From Malus domestica (lineage: Eukaryota; Streptophyta; Magnoliopsida; Rosales; Rosaceae), in the NCBI RefSeq assembly GCF_042453785.1, contig NC_091667.1, forward strand, positions 36,200,001 through 36,264,000: a DNA stretch of 64,000 bases. The letters run 5' to 3'. Shown here piece by piece: positions 46,968-63,181 of this stretch. The translations under genes and the position numbers were made by a program. The notes below the pieces were generated by a model. That model saw nothing but the letters and a program-made list of their open reading frames with translations. It was not told where the DNA came from and did not search any database. Positions within the stretch are counted from its first letter, which is position 1; each line of letters starts with the position of its first letter.

Positions 46968-47480
46968 TGTTGATGCACAAAATCAGCGAAGACTTTGGTA
47001 CAACAGAAAGTGTCAGGTTTTGTGACCTTCGCTTGGTTGCTTCGATCACTAGTGAGGATAAGTACGTAAATGAATAGAGACAGAGAAGCAAACACAGGAT
47101 GTACGTGGTTCACCCAGATTGGCTACGTCCACGGAGTAGAGGAGTTCTTATTAGTAGTGAAGGGCTTACACAAGTACAAAGGATCAAGCTCTCAATTTAG
47201 TGAGTTCTTGTGAATGATTTAACACAAAATGGCATTAGGCAATATTGTGGGGGGATGACCCCTATTTATAGAAAAACTTGTAGCTTTGTCACATTGACAC
47301 GTGTCATGTTATGATTGGTTCTTGATGTTGACACGTGCTGCGCTCTGATTGGCTTCTAATCTTGACACGTGTTGAGTAGTGATTGGCCTCCTGGTCGGAG
47401 GGGAACTCTTCTGGGTCCTTGACAGTATAGCGTTGGCCGGTGCTCGGTAGTTTCGGGATTGGTCAAGTATGGTACAAACA
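46968..47480 (-). repeat. 5' LTR (element orientation)
   Basis: 513 bp. On the minus strand it runs from TGTTTGTACC to GCATCAACA and has a TATA box CTATAAATAGGGG at about 47260-47272. The plus-strand reading of the last bases abuts the AGTAG target duplication. Confidence 0.95.
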
Positions 47481-47854
47481 AGTAGAAATGGAATCAAATT
47501 TGATTAGTTCAACTCGATTTGCTTTCTTGTTAGAATTTGCAGGATGATTAGCAAGCTAAATACAAGTGGAATTTGTCCAATTTTAGCAAGTTCACGGGTC
47601 AAATATTTGCATCTCAATAAATACCTTGTACCCCCTTTCAAAAAATAAATACGTCGTACAAGTTATACAATTGACTCGTAAGACTCTGATATTACAAATC
47701 GGTTAATGTAGACGCCATGATGGTTATGTTGGTTGAGAATTAGAGTTCGAAAAGGATGTTGTGTGAGAAAATTTATAGCTATTTTTATGATAATTTATTG
47801 TTTTTTAATGAACTTATGGTTACTTAAATTATCATTTTCTCCATCATAAATCAT

Positions 47855-47987
47855 GGGAGATTATATTCACACACCCCAAAGTACTTCTCCCACACTTTTT
47901 TAATTTTTTAATATTCTTGATAGAAAAATATTAAAAAATTAAAAAGGTGTGGGAGAAGTAATTTGGGGTGTGTGAATATAATTTCTC
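47855..47987. mobile_element. Near-perfect hairpin MITE, hAT-type
   Basis: Two arms of about 55 bases (GATTATATTCACACACCCC..GTGTGGGAG and its complement) around an AT-rich loop. Flanked by 8-bp duplications TAAATCAT (47847-47854 and 47988-47995). No coding capacity. Transcribed, it could form a long double-stranded RNA. Confidence 0.8.
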
Positions 47988-48494
47988 TAAATCATTATGG
48001 TCATTTTGTGAAAAAATTATGTTAAATTGAGGGTATTTTTGTCAAATCAATCTCACCACTTGAACTTGTGGTTTTTTCAATTCAACGAAAATCTTCCACA
48101 TAAGAACCAAAATAATAGACGATGGATAATTTTAGGACCACTTCTTTTGATTCTAAATCTTAGAACCAAAGTGAGGAGTTATGCCAATCTGAGGGATGAT
48201 TTTGGCTAAAAAGCCTTTATAAAAATAATAAGTTGTCACATCAATTGGTCACCAAAATTTGGCGTAATAAGTTAATGTCTTTAACATACGATATTATCTA
48301 CACTATGGGAGTGAGAGAATGTGCTAAGTCTCACAATGAGCTAGTGTCTTTAGAATTATCTATACCTGAAAATGATTGCAACATATAAACATGTAACTTA
48401 GGCTGGTCAGCAATGTTAGTGTGCCAATGCCAAATATCTTGCACCCGAGTTTGAATTATGCTAGTACAACCCACAGAATATGTGATTTAATGAT

Positions 48495-48560
48495 TGGGCT
48501 TACAAACAAAATAAAAGAAAAGCCCAAAATTGGCGGCCCAATTATAACAAGAAACCCTTA
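48495..48560 (+). promoter_or_regulatory. Site-II and telo-box-like motifs, NAC-alpha gene 1
   Basis: TGGGCTT, AAAGCCCA and GGCCCA (site-II type, bound by TCP factors in plants) lie with AAACCCTTA (telo-box-like) within 65 bases, about 110-170 bases before the start codon. The same set, spaced similarly, precedes the second gene. Such pairs are typical of translation-machinery genes. Confidence 0.6.
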
Positions 48561-48671
48561 CCCTCGCGAATCACATATATCATCATCCATCTCCATCTCT
48601 CTCTCTATACACGCTGCTCTTCCCCTTTATCCGTTTCAAAGTTTCCAGAGCTCCGTCGACGAACCCAAAAG

Positions 48672-49964
<1,293 letters not shown>

Positions 49965-50171
49965 CTGGCCAAAATCGTAGTTTTCCTCAAGCTCATTGTT
50001 TCCCTAATGAGTGTTTCGAATCAGTGTCGTGTCGGTCATTGGGATTTTTAGCTCAATCGGAAGCCCGTCTATGTGGATCTGGATTATGCTTCTCTTTTTC
50101 TTTTGTGGACTCAAAACATTGGCTGTGATCGCCGTCAGGTTTTCTGATGTACTTCACTCCCGAGTCATGAG

Positions 50172-50640
50172 TTATTAAAGGTTTCTATTGTCATTTTTAA
50201 TTCTTTCACATGAGAGTTGTCTGCTTCATGGATAAGGACGTAGGATTGCCACTAGTACTAATGATATTTTTCTCTACCTGTAAGCGAGATGTTTTAGCTT
50301 TGATAACGAGTTTATAACTAGTCGATTCAAATTATAGTGTCTATAGGGTTATTTGTCGTTTAGCGTGGTTATGTTGTCATTTGGTGTTACAGTTTAATAA
50401 GGGGTCTTAGGTTTGACTTTCAAAGATGAACTCTTGCCAAAAGGAAAGCGTTTTTTGACATTCATTCTCTCTGTGTACACTTTTGTTTGCTTATGACTTT
50501 CGGTTTAGTTAAATCAAAGGAGAATCAATATGATGTTCAATTAAGTTAAATTAAAGAAGAACTAATAAACAAAAACAAGCAGTGAAGAACGGAGTTAGAA
50601 ACCAGAGCGTGTGCGAAAATCGTTTTCCTATAAGAAAATA
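50172..50640. other. Spacer between NAC-alpha genes
   Basis: 3' flank of gene 1 and upstream DNA of gene 2. No further gene seen. About 880 bases separate the two coding regions. Confidence 0.4.
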
Positions 50641-50654
50641 ACGCAGGTGATTTA

Positions 50655-50715
50655 ATGATTGGGCTTGGTGGTGCCGCCAAAAACTAGCGGCCCATTCCGA
50701 AACCGAAACCCTTTG
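50655..50715 (+). promoter_or_regulatory. Site-II and telo-box-like motifs, NAC-alpha gene 2
   Basis: TTGGGCTTGG and GCGGCCCATT followed by GAAACCCTTTGCCCTCGCGAA, matching the gene 1 promoter block (GGCGGCCCAATT..GAAACCCTTACCCTCGCGAA). Confidence 0.6.
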
Positions 50716-50845
50716 CCCTCGCGAATCATCACGTCTCGGTCTCTATACACCGCTGCGCCTGCGTGGTGGTAGCCGAATTGCTACTCTTCAGTCTTCATAT
50801 TTATCAGTTTCAGAGCTTCTAGATCTCCGCCACCAAACCCGAAAC

Positions 50846-52171
<1,326 letters not shown>

Positions 52172-52559
52172 TTGTTTTCCTCGCGCTCATTGTCAGTTGA
52201 TGATGAGTTTTTTTTAATCAATGTCGTTCGTTCACTATTGTCATCCAATCGGACGCGGGTCTATGTGTGGATGTATTGTGCATTTCTTTTCTTTTGTGGA
52301 CTCAAAACATTGGTAGTGAGGTCTTCTGGTTTGCTGATGTACTTCACTCCTGTGTCATGAGTTATTGAGGCTTCTATTTCATCCTTTAATTCTGCCACAT
52401 TAGAGTTGTCTCCTCCATCAATTCGGAACTAATTTTACGAAAATTCTAGAGCACATCAATGAATCTTAACCGCGGAATGTGTGCTAGAAAATTCAAGGTA
52501 ATTAACTGATGAATATGAGCAACTTAAAATGCAATTTATACTTTGCTTTAATTTGTAGG

Positions 52560-52901
52560 GGCTTTCGCACCAAAATAGTCTCTAAGATTGGCATAACTCT
52601 CTCCTTTGGTCCCTAACAATAAAAACCGAAAGCAGTGGTCCTTGAGTTAGTCCGTAAATCCTTTTTGTCATTAAATGAAAATTCTGTCAATGTCCTCTTT
52701 AAACGGAGGGTTGGTTTGACAAAAATACCTTAAAATGATTGTCACATGGTCGTTCACGTTATAATTTAACGAGGATATTATTAACAGATTTTTCACAAAA
52801 ATATCAAAATGATTTATAGTGGACAAATGGATTTTCTTTATCAGAAACCAAAGTAAAGAGTTATACCGATCTCAAACACCCTTAATTTGGATAAAAAGCC
52901 C
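52560..52901. mobile_element. MITE-like element downstream of NAC-alpha gene 2
   Basis: Inverted ends of about 60 bases: GGCTTTCGCACCAAAATAG..GGCATAACTC on the left and the complement of GAGTTATACCGATCTCAAAC..AAAAAGCCC on the right. Possible 8-bp duplication TTTGTAGG/ATTGTAGG. A related fragment lies near 48030-48240. Confidence 0.6.
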
Positions 52902-53032
52902 ATTGTAGGCTGACATAACAACATGGTGTTTGTTATTTTATCAAACTATAAGCTGCACAATTAATGAACAAGATAACTGATGCAATTGAAGAACAAGATT
53001 ACTGAAGCAGGCTGAGGCATCCTCTCCAGGCT

Positions 53033-54552
<1,520 letters not shown>

Positions 54553-54659
54553 TACTGGTGAATTACCCCGCTTAACTTAGGATCATCGAATAACGATCTG
54601 TATTTATAGCCAGAAATGCGCGATTTGATTATTGAAAACCCAGGAAATTAAGCAGGCTG

Positions 54660-54682
54660 CTGCCCCCCCCCCCCCCTCCCCC
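54660..54682. repeat. Poly-C tract
   Basis: A run of C with few interruptions upstream of the peroxidase. Homopolymers like this are sequencing-error prone. Confidence 0.8.
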
Positions 54683-54689
54683 AGCGAAG

Positions 54690-55800
54690 TCGTCAAAGAT
54701 TTAAAATATTTGATGAGCAAGTAGAAAGAGGACAAGCATATGACAAAGCTTCTGCTGTTATAGCATCACACTAAATGCCACCAGAAAGATTTAGGTTTTA
54801 ACTGGGATTGCATAATTTCTGCAAAAAAAAAAAAAAATTAAAATGAAAAAAATGCTGACTAAATAAGCAATGAAAATGCCAAATGGAATGAGTCGAAATG
54901 CAGGTTTGTATTTTTAAGACTTTCCGCGTGCGAAGAGAATTATTTAGATTTCCAGTTGTGGTCAAATAGTTGTGTAAATGGAGAAGAAAATGTTAATTAA
55001 GACCAGGATCCAAGGTGGATACTCTTTCAAAATTTGAGACATTGTAGTAGACTCGGTAGTCGATCGGGTTGGCCGTGAGTAGGACAATTTGCCTATCCAT
55101 ACACCGAAATTTAGATTGGATAGACATTGGATAGGATAGAGATTCACTACGGAACTCAATGACTAGGCAATCTGAATCACTCAAATTGAATCTAATAGTC
55201 TTTATTAACTCATTCAGCTGATCCACCTCACACAAACTAAGTGTTCTAATTTCTTGGTTGTATCACGAATCCCAATCATATCTGTTTGTTCTCATCCTGA
55301 GATTTTTTTAGAATTTTTGTATTAATTGATTTGGAATGAAATTTGGCAGAAAGAAAAATATATAAATTTGCAATTATAATTTATAAGTATGATTAATTTT
55401 TGGAAGCTTTCTATTTTATGACTTTTCTGGCTCCGCTGCTATATGCTATCATACAAGTTGAGGGAATTCTTTTTTAAGTGCCCCTTCGCTTGTATAACGA
55501 CATATTGTTTCTGGCACACGGAATGAGATGTAAAATTAATATTTCAATTTTCTTTATGAAATGCAAGCATGCACACATCTTCCCACACAATATAAACAGA
55601 CTAGAAGACTCGATCGTAATTACATAATTCTAGAACACACTCGTTCCGAACAATTCAAATTAAGTTGAAGAACTTTGTACAAAAATATTATATCCAGAGT
55701 CATTTACCTCTATTTTCAACCCTATTTTTTATTATTATTATTTTTTTTTTTTTTTAAGTTTTTAATTTGGACACACGCAAAGAAGCATGAGGAATCATCC
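54690..55800. other. Gene-less stretch between peroxidase and next gene
   Basis: AT-rich. The 54990-55250 segment has a moderately open minus frame (DQLNELIKTIRFNLSDSD..) with no domain or splice context, which looks like degenerate repeat DNA. The right end holds the 3' UTR of the next gene. Confidence 0.4.
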
Positions 55801-55841
55801 ACCATCCAGGAAGGGATGTTTTCTTTCCAGCATCAGGTTCA

Positions 55842-58800
55842 TCAGTTCTGCCCCCAAATCTCCTCCTTCAAGACATGTTCCCAATCCGAGGAAGAGCTAT
55901 CGTGCCAACCCGTCGGAAGCAGATTCCCAGGACTGTTGATCTTCCGATAATCTGCCGGTGGACCATCCACGAACAGATCGAACTCCTCAGCATCAACCAT
56001 ATTACCTTCACTACTGTCAGATTCATGACTCTGAAAAATAGGTTGCTCTTTCAGTTCTGAACTTCCACCCTCTGATCTCTTGCTTATAAACGGCCAGGGG
56101 TTTCTCTTACCAGCATATCCAAGACCATCAGTTTCCGGCGGTTGCTGCTCTTCTGAATGCATGTATGAGTTGTCAATCTGGGATTTAAGGATCTGAAGCC
56201 TCGACGTAACAGAAGCCTCACAGTTGTTTGACTGGCCGGATGTGCTAGAACGAGGAGAATCCTGGATTTTGAACTCGGGCAGTAAGCTATCACTCGTGTT
56301 AGGCGCAACTGCAGATATCTTGGGTTTTGGAAGAAGTTGCCCTTCAGTATGCAAGTCAGCATAGTTTTCAATCCGGGATTTGAGGATATTAAGTCTGGAC
56401 AGAACAGAAGCCTCGCAAGCGTCTGATTGGCTGGTGTTGATTGAAATGGAAGAATCCTGGAAACTGAACTCAGGTGCCGAGACATCACTTGGGTTGGGTG
56501 CAATTATGTCAGTCTTGGGTTGAAGGCACACATTGAAGCTGGATGATTCCTCCATAGTGGAACAACTAATGAATTTTGATTTCTCAACCCGGTCTCTTAT
56601 GATACGAAATCTGGCCATAACAGAAGCTTCGTCGTAATCATCTGTCATCCCAACTGCACCTGATGTAGGAGAATCCTGAATGGAAATACCATGTGATGAT
56701 GAGCTACCATTTACTTCAGGTGGAATATTATCAAACTTGTTATGTTCAGAAACCTTGGAGCTGGATTCACCCCCATTAGCAGCGCCAATCGAATTTGTGT
56801 TCTCAACAAGGTCCCTTAAGATACGAAATCTGGCCAATACCTCATCTTCCTGGCTTAATACGGGCAAATCCTGGAGATTTGAAGTTGGAAATTCCTGAGC
56901 ATCAGACGTCAATGGGTTGACTGAGTTTGAATCAGGGGAAACCTCAGACACTGATTGCTGCATCATATCTGCATTATATATAAAGTTGTCTGAAACACAA
57001 TCATAAAATAAAGATAAGGTCAAAGTTTATGGTTTATAGGTTATAAAACTACAGCAGTAACGTAAGAGTATTAACCTTTGGATTTCTCTGCCTCACAGTT
57101 ATCCATTTCTATCTTTACACGATTAAAACGATCTTTATAATTAATGGAACATAATACAGCTTCAGCCTCGAGCCATAGATTCTTGTACAAGAGGGCTTGA
57201 GGGTCTGTTTCCTCAGCATGAAAATTTTCACTAAGAATCTTCTTTATAGCCTACAAAACCGAGGTCCATGGCAAAATAAATAACTCACTTTTTGTACTTA
57301 CTCATCCCCCAACGGGAAGAAATAAAGCTTGACATTTTACATTATGATGCTAGGGATAGGGGTACCTGAGTCATTTTATCTTCTTTTGCCATGTTTTTGT
57401 CACTTTTCCCAAAAACAGAACCAGTAACTTCATCCTGAATGTTAGAGGCGGATGCCAACGGCCCCCTGTCTGCACTCACAACCTGAAGAAATTATTCAGC
57501 CAAGCAAAACATTATTATAGAGTATGAGGTAGTAACTGCATGGGGAAGCGCCCGCTATTCATTTTAAAAATTAAGTCCGAAATAACATTCCAAAAACTTA
57601 AGCAGCCTACCTTATTATGCTCTGTGAACTCTCCATTACACTGAGCAGTGTTTTGCTGGGACAATGGCATTTCCTGTGTCGGCGACAATTTCTCACCGTT
57701 CTTTGATATGCAGATATGCAGGTTATTGATCACAGCTTTTATGGCCTCAATATCATTTTTCTTCAATTGAACCAAGCCATATGAACAATTACTAAGCAGC
57801 AATTCTGACAAGCTATTCATTGTATCAACCAGCATCTGTGCATCCACTTTCGGCATAGAATATTCCTCGTCAGATTTGGAAAGCTTAGTAGGTGCATCCT
57901 CTGCAGATGAACACAATATATTTTCTACAGCATGCGAAGGCACATGCGATGAACCATATTCCATAGTGTCACTGACGTTCAGTTTAACATCTACACCACA
58001 AGTCAATGTTGTTTTCTTTATTTCCGTTGCTAATCCAACTTCTCCACCATGACCTTGTTCCATGGTGTGAGAATGGCCAAAGAGACCAAAGGAGTTGTCC
58101 CCATTCCCTGATTTATGGAGGACATCCCTGTAACTTTGAGGTCCTCTATCATGGCTTGTTTCCGAGTCATAAGTGGTCTTCATGGCATCATCTAATTTAT
58201 GTTCTCCAAAAGCTGAGTTTTCAACTGAAGATCTCTTCAAAGGAAGGGTCAGACCATTTTCCAGCCACCCAATATCATGGTATTCAACTGTGTTCTTGAT
58301 AGGCTTTTTGGAGGAAACATTTTCCGCAGCATTTAGTGGAAACATCAGTGGCATTGGAAAATTCAAACCATTGCAGTCCTCTAGTTTCTTTATCTGTTCT
58401 GGAACTCCTTCAAAGGATTCAAATGAAGAAAAACGACCACCAGGAACTCCTTTCCAGCAAGGCGAGTCCACAGCTGGATTATTAGGATCTACATTGTCAG
58501 ATGACATCGGAAAAGAATTGACGGTTTCATTTGTATTAAGTGCCACATTAAAACCACCAGGACTAACATGAGGATTTTCAAGTCCAGATTTCGCTTTAAA
58601 CACATAATCCCAGGGATTCTTGTTGAGACTTCTATTATTTGACAGCTCTTCATTTCTTTCTGTGAAGAAGTTATCATTTATTCCAGGACTGTCAAGTTGG
58701 CTTGAACTGAAACGACTGTTGCCTTCAGAAACTTGTGGCAGACAAGACTCTTGTACACTAGAGGGATAATAATGACCACGATCTGTCTCAGCTGCATCAC

Positions 58801-60004
58801 TTCTGAAATTCAACCTTTTGAACAGACCTATCTCTGGTTCTGAAGATTTAGTGCCAGTAACTGGTATTCTAGTGGCAAAGGCTGAGGAAGACTTTGAAGC
58901 GGATGAAATATCATCCATACTAGCATCATTCTGTCGTTGCTCAGAGAACACACTGTACGGTGTTTTACAGTTTGTGGTGTTCATGACAAACTGTGAGGAT
59001 GATGCCTTAGGATGGGCTTCTGGAACTGCTGAAAATGACCCCGTGACAGATTCTGAAAAGTCAGCAGGGATGAATTTGGAATTTTTCGCCACAAAGGATT
59101 TATCACCTGAGTGCTCTGCACTTACAGATCCACCAAGCTTTTCCCAACCCAGAATATTGATGCTATGTGATGCTTCTTCACAAAAGGGGTCTGCACATTA
59201 CACAGATAGTTAGGGGAAAATAGAGTAGGGTTGCATAACTAAGAGAGTGAAAAAAAGAAAAGTAGTTGCACTGGAAAAATTCCATAGGCACATAACTTGG
59301 GGAGACATACCTTGTTTCATGTAATTCTTGTACAGTGATGAGCTGGAAACATCAGTCTTCTTTGAGCAGAAATTTCCACTAAAGTCTCCCTGTTTACCCT
59401 GCTCCCACTCCCACAAGCCACCCCACTGAGGAGTATATTTTGGATCAGAAGGGTTTTGACCGTAATCCTTGTGAGAGGTGCTATCCAAGGGAGCGAAATG
59501 AGTAGTTGACAGCCAATCATAACTAGGTTGATTAGGAACCACCGTGGGGGGAACACTCGGAATTGTTGAGGATAGATAAGAGGGATAATAAGGTTTTGCC
59601 TCAACGAAACTAGTTGCAGCAGGATCGAAGGATTGATCATACTTAAACGCACTGGATGAAGCAGTGGTAATAGTGTTCAAAGGAGGCAAGTTTGTATTGG
59701 ATGGTTCAACAGTCTGCAGGCCTGCATATCCATACGCATTTGATGAAGGAATTGAATTGAAATCTGGGGATGGATTGGCAAAGAAATTAGACCCCGTAGT
59801 GGTCGGGTGAGATGGAAGCCAACTGTGCAAAGAAGAATTCATGGGGGCAACATAAGGTGTCTCGATCACATCAAGTGGGCTAGACATGGGTTTCGGCACA
59901 AACCGATCGACAGTAAAAGGTGGAGCTAAAGCCGATAAGCTTGAAGACGGTGATGAAGAATATGGATAAAATCCTCCATTCCCATAGGGCACAAATCCCG
60001 CCAT
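55842..60004 (-). CDS. Large plant protein of unknown function (1237 aa)
   Basis: Five coding exons: 60004-59311, 59190-57611, 57482-57366, 57250-57076 and 56989-55842. All are GT-AG with consistent phases (1, 0, 0, 1), giving 1237 aa. Residues 1-230 are Pro/Ser/Tyr-rich (MAGFVPYGNGGFYPYSSS). The middle is Ser/Asn-rich and looks disordered. Residues 797-855 include a helical stretch (DPQALLYKNLWLEAEAVLC). The last exon has four copies, spaced about 70 residues apart, of a motif like ASVxxRxxILKxRVE. The C-terminus is TGWHDSSSSDWEHVLKEEIW. No enzyme, membrane segment or signal peptide is seen. I know of homologous uncharacterised plant proteins but no assigned function. The start is the first Met, after a 5' UTR intron. 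Confidence 0.85.
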
Positions 60005-60019
60005 TCTTAGACCTTGGTT

Positions 60020-60575
60020 CTAACACACAAATTAAGTAAATTGATCAAGACCCACTACAATTTACATCATCTAAAAGCCATTTGAAATAACAATCAGAGC
60101 TAAAATTTCCAAAAACATGAACATTCACGACAAAAATCAAAACTTTATGAAGAACCCATGTATCAAACAGCATAAAGATAATCAATTAACAATTAAATTA
60201 TTATCATCTTTGAGAATCGTGCAAAAAATGAAAGAATTGGTGATGCTGCTTACAATATATTACGACGATCAGAGCATCCCTTTTCAGCAATCGCCCAATT
60301 AACTGGGTAAAACAAGGAGGAAATAAAAGCACAAAAGCTGTAAAATTTATAAACAAGTAGCATTCCCTGGAAGATAGAGATATATATATATATATAGTCG
60401 TCTTGCTTAACTATATCCTACAGCTACAGCAATAAGAAAACCCAGATTACAGAATATGGCAAAAACAGCAAAATCAAAAACCAATCTGGAAATAATTCAA
60501 GCAATCAGAGATTTCGCATTAATCGGAGAGAAATTCATACCAGAGGAGTGACGACTGACGAGTGGGGGAGGGGAG

Positions 60576-60609
<34 letters not shown>

Positions 60610-60620
60610 CAGAGACTGGT
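60020..60620 (-). promoter_or_regulatory. 5' UTR intron and leader of the large gene
   Basis: On the minus strand a donor CTCTG|GTATGAATT at 60540 and an acceptor TGTGTTAG|AACCAAG at about 60020 define a likely 5' UTR intron of about 520 bases just before the start codon. The leader exon (about 60541-60640) includes the GA tract at 60577-60608. Leader introns often raise expression in plants. Confidence 0.6.
60577..60608. repeat. GA microsatellite in leader exon
   Basis: About 16 GA units (CT on the coding strand), comparable to the CT-rich leader of the COMT-like gene. Confidence 0.9.
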
Positions 60621-60719
60621 GGCAGAGTGTCCTCCGGGTCTTCACCGTCTAAGAGAAACCAGGAAAGAGAATTTCGGGTAAAAGTCACTCTCATTGGTTT
60701 TGGCCTTCGATTTTCGCGT

Positions 60720-62150
60720 ATCTACAAAGAAGCCCCTCTCATTTCGCATAAATGATTTACCTCCACCTACTTTTTGACAGTTCATTTTTCTTCCCCCTTG
60801 AACTTGTTTTTCATCTTAGTGTATTTTCTATCACCTCCTTAAAGTAGGGTGAATTGGTGATGCTAAACATGTTACCGTTATATTAGTTTGGTTTAATTAA
60901 TCAAATATACGAATATCAAAATTTAAGCTATTCTAACGACAATAATGAGGAGTGAGCATGAACAAAAATATTTCATTCCATAATTTTTCTCAAGTCTGAC
61001 TTAAGATTCAACATTAATCATTCGCATTTGACGTCTTAAGTTCGATTCTTTTACTCTCACTATTGTTGTATAAACAAAGTACAATGTTCAACTTTTATAT
61101 TTGCAAATTGTGAGTAAGAAAAGGAAGAATATGGACTTGTATGTATGAATCTAGGTCTTAAAATTGAAGTCTTTAATGAAGATCATAATATTGTTTGTCG
61201 ACAAATCAATTTGTATTATATTATAACACATGTATTTTTCTTTCATTTTTTTATACACTTTAAATTTATGATTTATTTATATTATAACACGTGAATTAGT
61301 TACATCCTATTACTCTTTCAAAAACATGACTCTTTGTATTTGAGTTTTGCACCAATTTTATACTTACTCAGTCTTATCCAGTTTGATACCAGAATTGTCA
61401 TAATCTGACAGGAGAGTTGTAGAGTAATTTATGATCACGAGCTTCATTGCAAAACTGGACAAGGTTTGGTCCATTCCATACTTATGAGAGCAAAGGAGTT
61501 GTAATGGACCAAATTAAAGAGGGTCTGAGAGTGAATTGATGGGTGGGACAACTCTCCAAGAAACTGCAGTGCATCTTGTTCAACAGGTTCCATGACAAGT
61601 TTCTATCATTTGCAACTAACTGTCGAGTGAGACAAAATTAAAAGATTACTCAAACTAAATAGCTACTAAACCAAATTTGAACATGTTACAAAATTTAATT
61701 TGTCTTCTAAAAATTTAAACTCTCTTTATAATTATTTAATTAACTACTTTTTTAGTAAAGCCGTTGGAAATTATTCATAGATTAAATGGGGGTTTTTTAA
61801 CTTTAATCCTTCAAGAATATTGAAATTTAAAATAAACATGATGTTAGATTACATATTAATTATAATCCATTGATGTGTACTTAATTCAAAATAATTAATG
61901 TGCATTTTATTTAATGTCTCACATTAAATATTTAAATTTATTAATATACAAAGTTTATTTTTATTTTTACACCAAAAAAGAGTTTTTTAATTTATTAATT
62001 TTATTTAACATTTTTTAAACTTGAAAGATTCAATTAATGTACCGAAATATATGTACTGAAATATATTATATTGAACTAATATATTTAAATATTAGTACCA
62101 AAATTTATGTACCAAAATATATTATAGTAAATTAATGTACCTAAATGTGT
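60720..62150. other. Gene-less AT-rich stretch
   Basis: No coding region. Between 62030 and 62150 there are several short repeats of TGTACC(G/A)AAATAT(A/G)T. Nothing else recognised. Confidence 0.45.
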
Positions 62151-62156
62151 GTATAG

Positions 62157-62513
62157 TGTTAGTACCACACATATTGGGCCTCAGACTTTGATACATTAGG
62201 CCTTATTACCCAGCCCATATGATTATGTAAAAGGAGGAGCCCATTATTCTATAAAAGGAGACTCATCCCCCTCACAAATCGGACTCTGGGAACCCAACAG
62301 AGGGCAACCCTCACAAACACAACAACACTCTCTTTCTTTGAGGGACTCCCCCTCACCCTTGTAATCCATACATATAGTAAGAGAAATACAATCAGTGTGG
62401 ACGTAGCCCAAATATTGAGGTGAACCACGATGCATCTTGTGTTATTTACTTTCTTGCAGATTCACGGTCGGATTTACGTTGTTCCAAGACCCCTTTAGTT
62501 TTGTGCATCAACA
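62157..62513 (+). mobile_element. LTR remnant followed by degenerate primer site
   Basis: TGTTAGTACCACAC to GTGCATCAACA, with TATA-like TTCTATAAAAGGAG at about 62249. It is followed directly by TTTGGCACTATCTGTGGGAA, a degenerate version of the primer-site region next to the LTR at 46957-46967, and the last nine LTR bases (GCATCAACA) are the same as in that element. No gag-pol follows, and no second LTR lies in the window. Confidence 0.65.
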
Positions 62514-63181
62514 TTTGGCACTATCTGTGGGAATCAACATGAAAAGTTATGTCAGTTCTCTTTTATTCTTTAACCTCCGCCGTGAATATGCACAACCCAG
62601 AAATCATGGGCTGCGCTTACTAGTCTAAACCAATGACACCCTTCAACTGTCTCACCAAAATCGCCGCCGTCCCAAGATTTGCAGTACAAAATCTATCCTT
62701 CCGCATATCAATCGCCAACACAATCTCCGCCGATCACAATGCTCTCATCGTCACAATCTCCACCGATCACGTTGCATAAGAATTGATGCATTAATTCACA
62801 CAATCTGAGTTAGTAAAATGACCTCCAAGAACAACGTCCCTCATGCTGTTTGCATTCATTTTCCAGTTCAAAGCCACCGAGTCAACTCACTCCCCGACAT
62901 CGAACTGACATCGACGAGCTGGAGCGTGAGCCTGACCTCGGTACTCACCTCCGAGAACAACAGAAGCGTGACGAGCTCCGGCGAGGTCTCGCGGACTACG
63001 AACTAGTCGCTCTAGCGAGATTCCAGCACTACTGGTTCCAAGTTTGGTAAAGAGATTGAGGCCAATGATCCAGCGAGTTTCATGTCTCGCACGTGCAATC
63101 ACGCGGGCAGCTGTACGGCGCCTGGTTCCAGATCCTCCACCGAGATCTCACCCGTTCATTTCTTCGGCGTCTAAGACAGCC
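62514..63181 (+). mobile_element. Non-coding interior remnant of LTR element
   Basis: GC-rich, unlike its surroundings. Short frames such as DIDELEREPDLGTHLREQQK (62908-62967) suggest a decayed gag-like or captured coding sequence, but no domain is certain. Runs into the U-box fragment. Confidence 0.4.

Larger units (their letters stand above)
34909..47480 (-). mobile_element. Ty3/gypsy LTR retrotransposon, Tat-like lineage (12.6 kb)
   Basis: LTRs of 513 bp each, a 5-bp duplication AGTAG (34904-34908 and 47481-47485), and gag-pol on the minus strand, so the plus-right LTR is the 5' LTR. Order is gag, protease, reverse transcriptase, RNase H, integrase, which places it in Ty3/gypsy. The Asp-tRNA type primer site, the large region between pol and the 3' LTR, and an antisense ORF there are features described for the Tat branch. 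It is inserted in the 3' flank of the RIN13-like pseudogene, whose sequence resumes at 47481 (AGTAGAAATGG, as at 7532). An in-frame stop and a frame change interrupt gag-pol, so this copy is unlikely to be autonomous. Confidence 0.95.
47486..48670. other. Intergenic stretch before NAC-alpha genes
   Basis: The first 50 bases continue the RIN13-like 3' flank; the rest is AT-rich, contains the hairpin MITE at 47855 and, near 48030-48240, a fragment resembling one arm of the element at 52560. The promoter of the first NAC-alpha gene is at its right end. Confidence 0.5.
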
